Positions 8,062 to 16,935 of a stretch of DNA of 22,822 bases are shown one piece after another. Each line of letters opens with the position of its first letter. The stretch's first letter is position 1. The position numbers and the translations under genes are program-made. A model generated the notes under the pieces. It did not search any database. It saw only the letters and a list, made by a program, of their open reading frames with translations, and was not told the DNA's origin. This stretch comes from Spirogloea muscicola (lineage: Eukaryota > Streptophyta > Zygnematophyceae > Spirogloeales > Spirogloeaceae): contig WELB01000171.1 of the NCBI GenBank assembly GCA_009602725.1, positions 38,608 to 61,429 on the forward strand, written 5' to 3'.

Positions 8062-11046
8062 TCATGCAATGCTGCCATCAACAAGGACAGCATCTGGGGC
8101 CTTCACGGCCTCAGTCTCGCCAACCACCGGCCCTGTCCCCGATCTGCACGGTGCAAGCTGCGCAGTGGGAAGTCCGCTGCCGTCGCCCGCAGCCCTCCAG
8201 CCTGGCGGCATCAGGTTGGGCCAGTCTCCACGGCAGCCCAGGCGCACGTACAAGCTCTTCTTTCCTGCTCAGAAGAAGTCAAGTGGACTGTGAAGAACAT
8301 GGACAAGCGCAAGCATCTTTTGATACTTTCAGTCCAGAGTCTGGCATCAGCTTGTCTGGTTTTGACATTGGCAGTAGTCATGGCATGGGGCTGGCAAGAG
8401 AGAGCCGGCCAGCTCTGCGGCACAGGCTCAGCATTGTTTTCTGCACTTCCTCTTTCTGCACTTACTGCAGGTACTGAAGGCCCTCACCATGAAGCCCGTA
8501 TCTACTTCTTGACCTTGAAGCCCACACCTAGCTCTCACTCTATCATTTGCTTGGCCCCTTAATATAATGCAGAACAGAGGGGGCAGGAGGAGGAGACAAA
8601 GAGCAGGGTGGAAGGGATAAGTTTGGAGAAGGAGAAAGAAGGCCCACCAATGAGGTCCGCATCACTGTCAGCCAGCCCCTTGATGGCCTTGAGCACGGCC
8701 TCCGCGGCCAGCCGCGCCCCTCCCTCGTCGTGCCAGCCGCCCTGCACAGCGACGCTTACATCGGCCCTGGAGTAGAGACTGGCGGCTCCAGACTGCACTC
8801 CCACTTTGCCGAGCTGAGTACCATCGCCAACGGCAGACGAGCAATCGAGGTGGACGCAGATGCCAGCTTGCAAGTGGCGCCATCCGCCTGTACTGGATGC
8901 AGCGCCGCGCTCGCCACCCATTGTGGCCACTACGCATCGCACGTGCCTGGCGGCAGGCAAGAAAGGAGCAATTGCCGTGTCATGGTGGGCCGCAGTGGCA
9001 GAGCTTCCACTGAATGCTACAGGAGTAATGTGATGGCGAAGGAGGCGGCAAAGGCCGGAGTACGAACGATGTCAGGCCCTCCAGGATGGCACCTTCCATA
9101 CGGGCCAGCTCAGCGGCCCCCTCCTCAGCTGCCACTGCATGACAAGCGCAGGGTGACCCAGATTTAGCCTCCATGGCACACACCAGGCGAATGTCAAGAG
9201 GCTGCAGCCTGGGGCCCCCCGCAGCAGTGGCCATTGTCAGACTTCAGCACCACCAAAGTGCGCAGTAAGAAAACTTCTTGAGGGAGGGGCACAAGATGGA
9301 TTGAATCCTACATATTTTGGGGCTTTTGGATTCTGCGCTCTACTTGGATTCAGCGGTCTTGAACCCTGAACCCTGAACCCCTAAACCCCTAAACCCTACA
9401 CCCTAAACCTAATAAATATGGTGAAAGTAGGAGTAGGGAGCGGCGGCGACGGAGTGGGAGAGAAGCGTGCCATGATTGGCGGGGACGCCTGCGGCTTGCT
9501 CCACCAGCTCCTCTGTTCTCAGCGGCACATATCTGAGGAGCCAAACATGTGTCAAGTGGGCGTCAGTGCAAGATCTTGGTTGCACTCGACGACATTGTTG
9601 TGGCCAATGCCCTACTTGCTCATCTCAACCTGAAACTTGAGCATCTCTGTACTGAAAAGCTGTATTCCACTCACACAATCCCCAAGCTCAACTTTGACGA
9701 TTGACAGACACAGCTTATGAAGCTCTAAACGTCACATCTAACCATTAGGCCCTGGACCTTGAAAGATGCAGGTGCAGGCCAAGGGGGCTCAACTGGAGGC
9801 CGCCGGCGAGCTCGCAAGCAACTGCCCAGCTGGCTGCGCTATCAGCGCCGACAATGTAGATTGAGGTGCCGGCTAGCGTGCGCCCCATGCCACGAACGAG
9901 AGCCGCCCACTCCTGCACCAGCGCCGGCCATGGCTTGCCGGGCTGCACCTTTCGGAGGCTCACCACGACCTCGCCCTCGTCCTCGTCAAGGAACCTAAGC
10001 CTCGCGACAAAGCAGCCAGGGTGCACCACACGCTGGCTTGAGTCGCCTGCAGCGCGGAGCCTGCAAGCCTTGACCCTAATCGAACACTTACAAGCAATCT
10101 GGACCATAAGTCCTTAAACTCTAGAACCCTGAAAAAATTCAACCTGGTCGGTAAGGCTTGAGCACAAATGCTGAAGCTTTTTGTGCTCAAGCCTTACACC
10201 ATAATACCGGGCCGGAGGGTTACTGTTAAGGGTAAAGGATTTAGGAGTAGGGTTTAGAGGGAAGGTTTTGAGGGAGGGTTTAGATCAGGGTTTCGGAAAA
10301 CGTCATGACAGCCTCACCACACTGTCTCAGCAGGCAGGACGCGATCGTAGAGTGGTCGCGCCACGAGCAGCGGCAACGGAAACCCCTGCGCCGAAGCACT
10401 GCCGGCGCCGTCGCCCCCGCCACCGTCTGCTGGCGGTGCCGCGGCGACGATGAGGGAGTCGTCCTGAGTGTCCACCGCCACGCGACAGCGTGCCGTGTCG
10501 GCCGGCAGCCTCACGCGCACCTCCACCTCCCCATGCTCGTCCAGGAACTGCAGCAGCAGCGCCCGCCAGCCAGGGGCGTGCACGGGCTGAGCGAGCGGCA
10601 GCAGGACGGGAGCCGGGCCTCCTCACTTGGAAGACCGGCCATAGCGAGGCTGCCATGCGAGGACTTCAGTTGGCTAGAGCCTCAGCACTAAGGCAGCGCA
10701 GCAGCTTGCGTGGCAGCGCCAGGGCCAGGCTAACCTCGTACTTGGCGCTGGCGGCGTTGGCACCATCCACGCCGCCTGAGGCGGCGGCGGCGGCGGCGGC
10801 GACGGCAGCGGTAGAGACAGCAAAGGCAGCCGGCGTGGCTGCGAGCCTGCCGACCGCCAAGACCGCCGTCTCCCGGGGACTCCAGCAGCGAGGCCGTGCC
10901 TGGAGTGCGGTGCCCGGGAGCTTTATAGCTGGAGGCAGCGCCGTCCTGGTGGCAGTCGGGCGAGCGGCCGCGGCGGTGGCACCGCCGGCGGCAGCGGCGG
11001 CGGCGGCGCCGCCATCGACGAGCCGCGCGCACGCCGGGGCATGCAT
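8062..11046 (-). CDS. SKL2: SKL2-like protein: CS domain fused to inactive shikimate-kinase-like domain, plastid
   Basis: Seven exons in transcript order: 11046-10735, 10547-10318, 10060-9794, 9532-9471, 9134-9068, 8946-8648, 8264-8062. Total 1440 nt, 479 residues, phases consistent. Residues 1-101 are an Ala-rich plastid-type leader. A CS/p23-like domain follows (about 102-230): GEVEVRVRLPADT, VDTQDDSLIV, PLYDRVLPAETVW, GEVVVSLRKVQPGKPWPAL. The shikimate-kinase-like domain starts TSIYIVGADSAASWAVA (about 245-261), where true kinases have GxxGxGKT/S; the Lys and Gly are absent, so ATP binding by a P-loop is not expected. Later: LRTEELVEQAAG, ARMEGAILEGLTSHVRCVV, ATMGGERGAA, and YVRLGCRGDWPNLMPPGW, a hallmark of land-plant SKL2. 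Plant SKL2 is described as a probable inactive shikimate kinase homolog of the chloroplast. Exon 4 (62 nt) is followed by a GC donor in this model. The start is the first ATG of the leader frame; an upstream exon is possible. Confidence 0.9.
9135..9470 (-). other. Probable GC-AG intron (SKL2 intron 4)
   Basis: The donor is ATCATG followed by GCACGC (from 9470) and the acceptor is CATGCAG (9135). The join adds G to TG to give Val and continues AAEEGAAELARMEGAILEG, matching plant SKL2. No GT in the right phase is available nearby. The intron contains a telomere-like block at 9361-9412. Confidence 0.55.
9361..9412 (+). repeat. Telomere-like CCCTAAA block in SKL2 intron 4
   Basis: The run GAACCCTGAACCCTGAACCC followed by CTAAACCCCTAAACCCTACACCCTAAACC is the best telomere-like array in the window, with seven to eight CCCTAAA/CCCTGAA units. 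It lies 59 nt from the exon 4 donor, inside the intron. The sense strand of SKL2 carries the G-rich form. Confidence 0.8.
10100..10135 (+). repeat. Weak telomere-like CCCTGAA/CCTTAAA motifs in SKL2 intron 2
   Basis: CCTTAAACTCTAGAACCCTGAAAAA is a short, decayed CCCTAAA-type stretch next to the hairpin at 10151-10197 and facing the opposite-strand block at 10214-10296. Confidence 0.4.
10151..10197. repeat. Perfect 18-bp inverted repeat in SKL2 intron 2
   Basis: GTAAGGCTTGAGCACAAA (10151-10168) is exactly repeated in reverse complement at 10180-10197, with an 11-nt loop TGCTGAAGCTT. It lies between two telomere-like stretches within intron 2. Function unknown; it could be a small foldback element. 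Confidence 0.85.
10214..10296 (+). repeat. Degenerate telomere-like TTTAGGG block in SKL2 intron 2
   Basis: GGGTTACTGTTAAGGGTAAAG is followed by further units such as AGGATTTAGGAGTAGGGTTTAG, AGGGAGGGTTTAG and ATCAGGGTTTCGG. The G-rich strand is plus, opposite to the block in intron 4 of the same gene. Confidence 0.75.
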
Positions 11047-11274
11047 TGCCACGGCGCTCGTCGCCCAAGGCGATGCCAGTGGTCAGCAGCTGCTGGAGCC
11101 CCCCCGCCGCCGCACGGCCGCTCCGGTGGCCGTTCACAAAAGTGGCCGTTAACAGAAGAGCCTCCAATTCTCGACTGTCCACGCTGCGGCAGTGGTGCTG
11201 GGGCGAGGACAGCCGCCGCCGTGAGCCGCGGCGCAGGCTGCGGCGGGGGGCGCGGCGCAGCCTGCGGCGCGGGA

Positions 11275-11324
11275 CCCTGACCCTAAACCCTAGAGCTCCC
11301 TTGGAGCCCAAAAACCCTCGGGCC
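11275..11324 (+). repeat. Telomere-like CCCTAAA motifs upstream of SKL2
   Basis: CCCTGACCCTAAACCCTAG and AAAAACCCTCGGGCC-type units lie about 230-280 nt upstream of the SKL2 start codon. Short CCCTAAA (telo-box) motifs occur in promoters of some plant genes, so this might be regulatory. Confidence 0.55.
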
Positions 11325-11781
11325 TAACTAGACGGCAGCGTCGTAGTTACTTACCGGCCGAGGTCCTCGACGGGACCCCTTGACGGTGTCCTTCTCCCCG
11401 TCTGCCGACCACCTGGGCATCTGGACAGAACACCCCGAGACCCGTGCCTGCCACGCGGCGCACTCGCCGGGACTGCGGCATCACGTGGACTCCACGTGGC
11501 TTCGGAGCCGCTCGGTCGGCCACGTGGGAAGGCATCGGGGGTGGATGCGCATCCGACGGCGTGTGGTGGCCTGCTGGCACTCGCATCGGACGGCGGAGCG
11601 CGAGGGGGAGGTGGAGCCCGGGATCTCGGCACGGGCTTCTCCGACAGCAGGGCGGCATTCAAAGATGCCAAGCATGCTGCTGCGGCTTGTGGGGGGGCGG
11701 TGGGTCCGGGTGGGAGGGCATATTCGCCCACGCCGCAGCGGGACTAGGAAGTTGCGCCTTGTTCCCAGGGGGGGGGGGGGA

Positions 11782-11836
11782 NNNNNNNNNNNNNNNNNNN
11801 NNNNNNNNNNNNNNNNNNNNNNNNNNNNNNNNNNNN
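11782..11836. other. Assembly gap (55 N)
   Basis: The run of N starts right after a run of 13 G and an A (11768-11781), which is a likely cause of the break. Reading frames that cross this gap are not reliable. Confidence 0.98.
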
Positions 11837-12719
11837 GCCCATTGAGAATAGGGGCTGGAACAACCAGCCCGAAAAAGAATGAACAGAGTACGAGAAGGGG
11901 GCCAGGGGAAGCGCTAAGTAACAGAAACAAAGCTGCTACGAGACACTCAGTAACCCCTGCTAAGCAGCCGCAGATCAGAGATGCTGGGCTCCTGGAAGTG
12001 GGTCCCCTGGCCAGCGCCAGAGGCAGCAGCGAGGGCTCTGCCGGCACGAAGGTGCAGCGCCCGGGCCATGGACCTCTGCAGCGGGAAGAAAAGGGGGGGA
12101 AAATACGACAGTTGGGCGGCGGGCAGATGCCGCCGGCCGGCCCGCGCCGTCGGGAGGCCAACGGCGCGGTCAGGGAATAAGAAGATTGGGCTACCTCCGG
12201 CTGTGGCTGTGGCAAATGGTCGCTCCTCAGAATCCTGCTTTGAGAGGCCATCCCAAAGTAGTAGTGTACACAATGTGTGATAGAAGAAGGCTCGCCTCGC
12301 CCATAAAGAAAGAGGGGCTGGCAAATAGGGGTGATAGGGGCCGGAAGGCGCAAAATCACAACTCCCCCCCGGTTGTCTGAACATTGAATTGGCTTAAAAC
12401 TTGGTCGCCCTTCCATTTCCTGCGCACACCGCGCCCTCTCCCGGCGACATGGCGCCCGGCCCCCTGTGCTGACTTGTCAAAACCGCGCCCGCGTCGGCTG
12501 GCAAACGGCAGCACTGGCCGGCGCCGGTTGCCCTCGCGTCTCAGCGCCGTCCGATGCGGCCGCCCCGACGGCCCCGATGCGCTCGGGCCGAAACGGGGGG
12601 CTCTCGCCGCACCGGGGTAGCGGGCCGCTAACCGCCAGCAGGCAGCCGATGACGGGTTGCCGTTAAGGCAAGCCACCCGCCCCGCCATCGGGATTCCCCA
12701 GCAGCCCCCTTGCCGTTTC

Positions 12720-12830
12720 GAGCCCCGTCGCCTCGCCCCCGCGACCTCCGCCGCACTCCGCGGCGCCGCCCGCGCCGCCGGCGCCGCCTCCTCCGCCGCC
12801 GCCGCCGTCGCCGCCGTCGCTCGTCCTTCC
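12720..12830 (+). repeat. CCG/GCC trinucleotide-rich low-complexity tract
   Basis: Repeated CCGCCG, GCCGCC and TCGCCG units peak around 12770-12825, about 400-450 nt upstream of the SPX start. On the minus strand they read as runs of Arg codons, which explains a spurious poly-Arg frame. This is a probable leader or promoter low-complexity tract. Confidence 0.75.
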
Positions 12831-13217
12831 TCCTCTGAGCGCGGAGCCTCGAGCGGGAGAGCGCTGCACCTTTCGGCCCTTTCATCTGAGAGCGGCGCAG
12901 CATCTTCTGCTGCCGGCAGCAGCGCAGGGCTGGCGAGCCTCGACCAGGGCGCTGGCCCGAGCGGAAGCCGCGGATATATCGTGTTGGAGGCGGAGGCAGA
13001 GCTCGCGCGGCCTCGGAGTGTCCTCGAATCCATCACTCGGTGGTCGGCGAAGAGCGGGGCCTGGCGGGACTGCTGGATGGGAGCGAGGGCCACGAAAGAG
13101 CGGCTGCGGCAGTCGTCTCCACCTCCGTCGTGAATAGTCAAGGCCGTCTGAAGGAGTGTAGCGGCTGCACAGAGGATCCTTCTGAGGCACTTACTGCTCT
13201 GCGCTTCGGCATCTGCG

Positions 13218-16151
13218 ATGAAGTTCTGCAAGCTCCTGCGTAGTCAGGCGGACTATTCCATGCCCGAGTGGCGCAACAAGTTCCTCTCGTACAAGGACCT
13301 CAAGAAGCGCCTCAAGTCTTTGTCCTCGCCCGACTGCTTTGCTAGTATGTTGAACGCTCCTCCCCAGCCTGCTGATATGCCGGCAGCTTACTGTAGCAGA
13401 CGCCCAATTGTTTGTGCTTCAAGGTAGCACTGAGCAGAGATGCTTGGACGATGTCAAATCATGGACTCCGTACTGTGGGCGAGTGCTTAGTTCACCTTTG
13501 TCCCGAGCTATGTTGCCGAGTTAGAGCCCTGTTGAGGATAGCAGCGTCAAGCAGTTGGTGAGGTGCTAAGCTATGTTAGGTCCTTGAGATGGTGTCTAGT
13601 CTTGCTTGATCATGCGTCCTTAATCGCATGTTTTCATCGTCATTTGCATGTGCCTGATGTCTGACCTGCATCTGTGACGCGCTGTTGGTGGCAGAGAGAG
13701 ACCAGCATCCAAAATCATTCCTGCGGGATGGTGGCGGCAAGCTGCGGAAGGCTGCGGCCCCAGCTCCAGAGCACTGCGCGTCTGCCTCCCCTGAGGTGGA
13801 CGAGTTCATCAACCTACTCAATGTGGAGCTCGAGAAATTTAACAATTTCTACCTGGAGAAGGAGGAGGACTTCGTGATACGCCTCCAGGACCTCAAAGAG
13901 CATGTTGAGCACGTGGTGAGATCCGCAGACCTGACCATACTTTGACACAAAGCAACACAACCCGGCATGATCTTGTCCTCAGACCTGCTGGATCATACAC
14001 AAACAGACCGTCCAGCATCATTCCATGGTCTAGGTTGCACATTGACTCACCACACAAAGCGCCTCTGATGGCGTTTGATGGTGGACAGCAGGATGCTTGT
14101 GATCCATGCACTGCTGGCTCTTGAGATTGAAGACCAACAGATTAGAAACTTATAGCTGGATGTTATTTGTTTCTGAGGTTAACAGTTGCTACGTTCTTGA
14201 AACATACCGGAGTTTTACCCCTAGAAGCTGATAGCACATGGCTTTCTCCAACCATATGCTGTCAGCTTATTGTTTGAACGGTGTCGAAAACATTGGCCAA
14301 AGTTGGCAGTGGTTGCTCTTACATCAGACTGATGCAACTAGTGAAATTGCCAGTGATTGATTCATGTGATGGAGAAGGCAGGGCACCAGATCCTGACTCC
14401 TGTGTCATGTCCCTTGTACGCAGAGGTCAAAGTGCTCGCAGAAGGACATGTCAGCCTGTGAGGACTGCGCCAAGGAGATTGATGAGGTCCGGAGGGCCAT
14501 CGTGGCGTTTCATGGGGAGATGGTTTGTGCTTCGCGACCTTTCTCAGCAGGCTCCTACACTGTGCAACATAGCGTTGCTTCCCGTAGCCAAGAGCAATGT
14601 GCAGTTCAGCGTCAGCGTGTGCTCTTTGGTAGTCACACTGGTTGACCACACTGTCTCGGCAAATGTGTGTGTTCGGCAACACATGACTGTTAGAGGAAAG
14701 AGGTCCTTCTAAGACTTAGTCACTCAGTTTCTGCTCTTCATCCTGTTTCTCATCCAGTTCCTCAAGCAACATGCCTTCTGCACGTCACTCGTCAGCAGCA
14801 GAGTCAGAAAGCATTCCACCTCACGTTGATGACATTCCGCCCTGTCATGTTGCCAGGTCCTTCTGAAAAACTACAGCTTGCTCAACTACATTGGGCTGGT
14901 CAAGATCCTCAAGAAGCACGACAAAATCAGGGGGTCGCTACTGCGCTCGCCGTACATTACCAATGTCCTCCGACAGGTACGCAATGCTGCTGGCGCTTGA
15001 CTGTTATAGCCTGACCTCTGTCGCAGTGTGTACTGATGATTTTTTGCCTTGGATCTTAGATCAGAGGAAGGTCTTATCGGTGTATTATAAAAAGGGGTCA
15101 GTCAGGCTTGTCTAAGTCAAGTGACTATGATGCGGCAACTTGTAAGGTCCACAACAGAAAAACACCTTACCATGTCCTACTGTTTGCTTACTTGTGCACC
15201 TGACAAATTGGTATTGGTTTTTGAGATTGATCCTGAATGTGCACATTGTACATGTCCAGCCTTTCTACACCACCGAGCTGCTGTCCCGACTCGTCAACGA
15301 GTGTGAACAGCGGTTGCTCGTTGTCTTCCCTGCACCTGGTAAAGTGCCTGTGCTCTGTAGGGCGGCTCTTGTATATTGTATCTCTGTATTTCTTCTCGTG
15401 GGCTTGCTCAGTCTTGGCCACCTTATGTAGCTGAGCCTGCACTGAAGAGTAGACCTCTGCAGCCTCTAGCACATACTTTTGCTTGCTGTCCAGGTCCAAG
15501 ATGCCGTCCCCTGCCTAATCTTTATCTGTGCACTTTGTCATTACATGAGCAGAGGCAGGCATTTTGCACATATACTTACCTGCTGCTCATGTCCAAGAGG
15601 TCGTCCACTGTCTGCTCACTTTGTGGTGCAATTTTTCTGTGACATGAGCAGGGGCTGCTCAGTCACCTTCTTCAGACGCGATCGGAGACAGGAGATCTGC
15701 TGGTGTCACCCTCAAGACGGTTGCCTCTCACTTGAGGGGAAGCGCCAACTTGGCAGCTGCATTGCCGGAGCACGAGCTCATCGATAGCATTTACCGCAGT
15801 GCCATGGTCGCCCTTGATGCGCTAGATGACATTCAGCACAAGTCAAGGACGCCGCAGATTCCCATCCCCGGCAAACGCGACCGGGATTCTAAGTCGGAGG
15901 AGGCGGGGAGCAGCGATGTGGATGACAGCGATGCGGAGGTGGGCCCCTTCAACAGCGCGGTGGAGGGTGGGAGTCCGCAGTTGCTGAAGCGGCAAAGAAC
16001 AAGCGAAGATGCTGGAGTTGGTGAGACGGGACTTGATGTGAAGGATGAATTGGAAAAGGTTGTGTCTGGTGAGTATGCCGAGAAGGAGAAGTCGATCGAG
16101 AAAGACGAGCCTGCGACTGGCAGCAGGGACACAGAGGCAACCAGGTTATGA
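13218..16151 (+). CDS. Stand-alone SPX-domain protein (phosphate/inositol pyrophosphate sensor)
   Basis: Six exons: 13218-13344, 13695-13915, 14424-14522, 14857-14976, 15260-15338, 15676-16151. Total 1122 nt, 373 residues, all GT-AG and in phase. The N-terminus starts [10 protein letters not shown], followed by [18 protein letters not shown] (16-33), the first SPX helices with the Tyr/Lys residues that bind inositol pyrophosphates. Next come [36 protein letters not shown] and the lysine cluster KILKKHDK (165-172), then [12 protein letters not shown]. No EXS, RING, MFS or VTC domain follows, so it resembles the small plant SPX1-4 proteins, which hold phosphate-starvation MYB factors when phosphate is plentiful. 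The tail (about 217-373) is low-complexity, with an acidic Ser/Asp stretch and a short basic KRQR patch that could be a nuclear signal. It faces SKL2 across a shared 2.2-kb region. The partner factor is inferred, not seen. Confidence 0.93.
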
Positions 16152-16355
16152 GGGATTGGCAAGTCCCACCTGTCATGTACAGCTCTTGGAGGTGGGCTTG
16201 CTTTTTTGGGGGTTTAGGCACCCCATCTGTTGCTCTTATGCTCGCTTAGTAGGACCGAAGCCTCGGAGGCACTGGAAGAGTATTCGGCCGCCCTCTTGCT
16301 GATTTTGCCAATCCCTTCCTCTTGGCTCCGGGTGTCCTTCACCCATCTAGGAATG

Positions 16356-16360
16356 TGTAA
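16356..16360 (+). terminator. Possible TGTAA polyadenylation signal of SPX gene
   Basis: TGTAA is the usual green-algal polyadenylation signal, and this copy lies about 205 nt after the SPX stop codon on the sense strand. A five-base match is weak, and no comparable site was found near the other gene ends. Confidence 0.3.
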
Positions 16361-16818
16361 GTGCTACAAAAATTCCTCTGTATATATGTAGCTAAAGCGG
16401 CTTCCTGTTTTGCTAAGGACTGGCAGAGCTTACTGTCATTCACCAATGTTCCCCAAGAAGTCAGTGTGTCCAGGTCAGCTTATTGGACATGAGGCATGAC
16501 TGCTTGGCTTCAACCCCGGCAAAGTGCAAGCATGCTCTTGTGCGGTCAAGCTTGTTTCTCATAGTCAGCTTACTTGGTGACAGCTGACTCAAACAGATAT
16601 TGAGATGTCATTGTCAAATCTCAGTACAGTTGTAAGGTTTCCTTGAAACCCAACCAAAGCAGCCAGAGGGCCCTATGTTGTTGAGATGGTTTTCTTGGGC
16701 ATTCTGAAAATTGAGGTCACTCGACTACTTTGATTAACCTGGCTAAGCTGACTACTTCTGAATAGCTCTCAGGGTCGTGAAGCTCCTTGTGCAAAAATAG
16801 GTGACCCCGCGCATGAAA

Positions 16819-16860
16819 GTGTAGTGCACTGATGCAGCTAGCAGCATCAGTGCACTTCAC
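16819..16860. repeat. 17-bp-arm inverted repeat between convergent genes
   Basis: GTGTAGTGCACTGATGC (16819-16835) pairs with GCATCAGTGCACTTCAC (16844-16860) with one mismatch and an 8-nt loop AGCTAGCA. It lies 76 nt beyond the channel stop codon, probably in its 3' untranslated region. It may be an RNA stem-loop or a remnant of a small foldback element. Confidence 0.85.
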
Positions 16861-16935
16861 AAAAATCAGAAGCTAATATACAAGTAATGACTCTGGCGTT
16901 GGTCTGGTGGATTATTCCTGATTGTAAATTGTGCA

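Larger units (their letters stand above)
11047..13217. other. GC-rich divergent intergenic region between SKL2 and SPX genes
   Basis: This 2.2-kb stretch must contain the leaders and promoters of both divergent genes. Long open frames occur on both strands (for example 11380-12180 and 12356-13231), but they are arginine/alanine/proline-rich, mirror each other on both strands, lack family motifs and in part cross the unknown bases. They are treated as a product of high GC. A small unrecognised gene beside the gap cannot be excluded. Confidence 0.6.
16152..16935. other. Convergent intergenic region between SPX and channel genes
   Basis: Two 3' ends face each other here. It contains a TGTAA at 16356 and a hairpin at 16819-16860. 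No coding potential with family motifs was seen in any frame. Confidence 0.6.

Noticed and set aside
11380-12180. Long plus-strand open frame crossing the N gap
   Set aside because: It reads through unknown bases, has biased Arg/Gly/Pro content and no family motif; equally long frames exist on the other strand.
12628-12903. Arginine-run frame on the minus strand
   Set aside because: It is a translation of the GCC/CCG repeat tract.
12972-12980. GGATATATC as a phosphate-response (P1BS) site for the SPX gene
   Set aside because: The known consensus GNATATNC is not matched exactly; a single near match is not evidence.
12657-13133. Plus-strand frame upstream of SPX as a possible upstream ORF
   Set aside because: It begins with TTG rather than ATG and is Ala/Ser low complexity. 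Nothing supports translation.
12356-13231. 291-codon minus-strand open frame antisense to the SPX start
   Set aside because: It overlaps the well-supported SPX exon 1, lies in a CCG-repeat region, starts without a convincing ATG and shows no domain. High GC explains its length.
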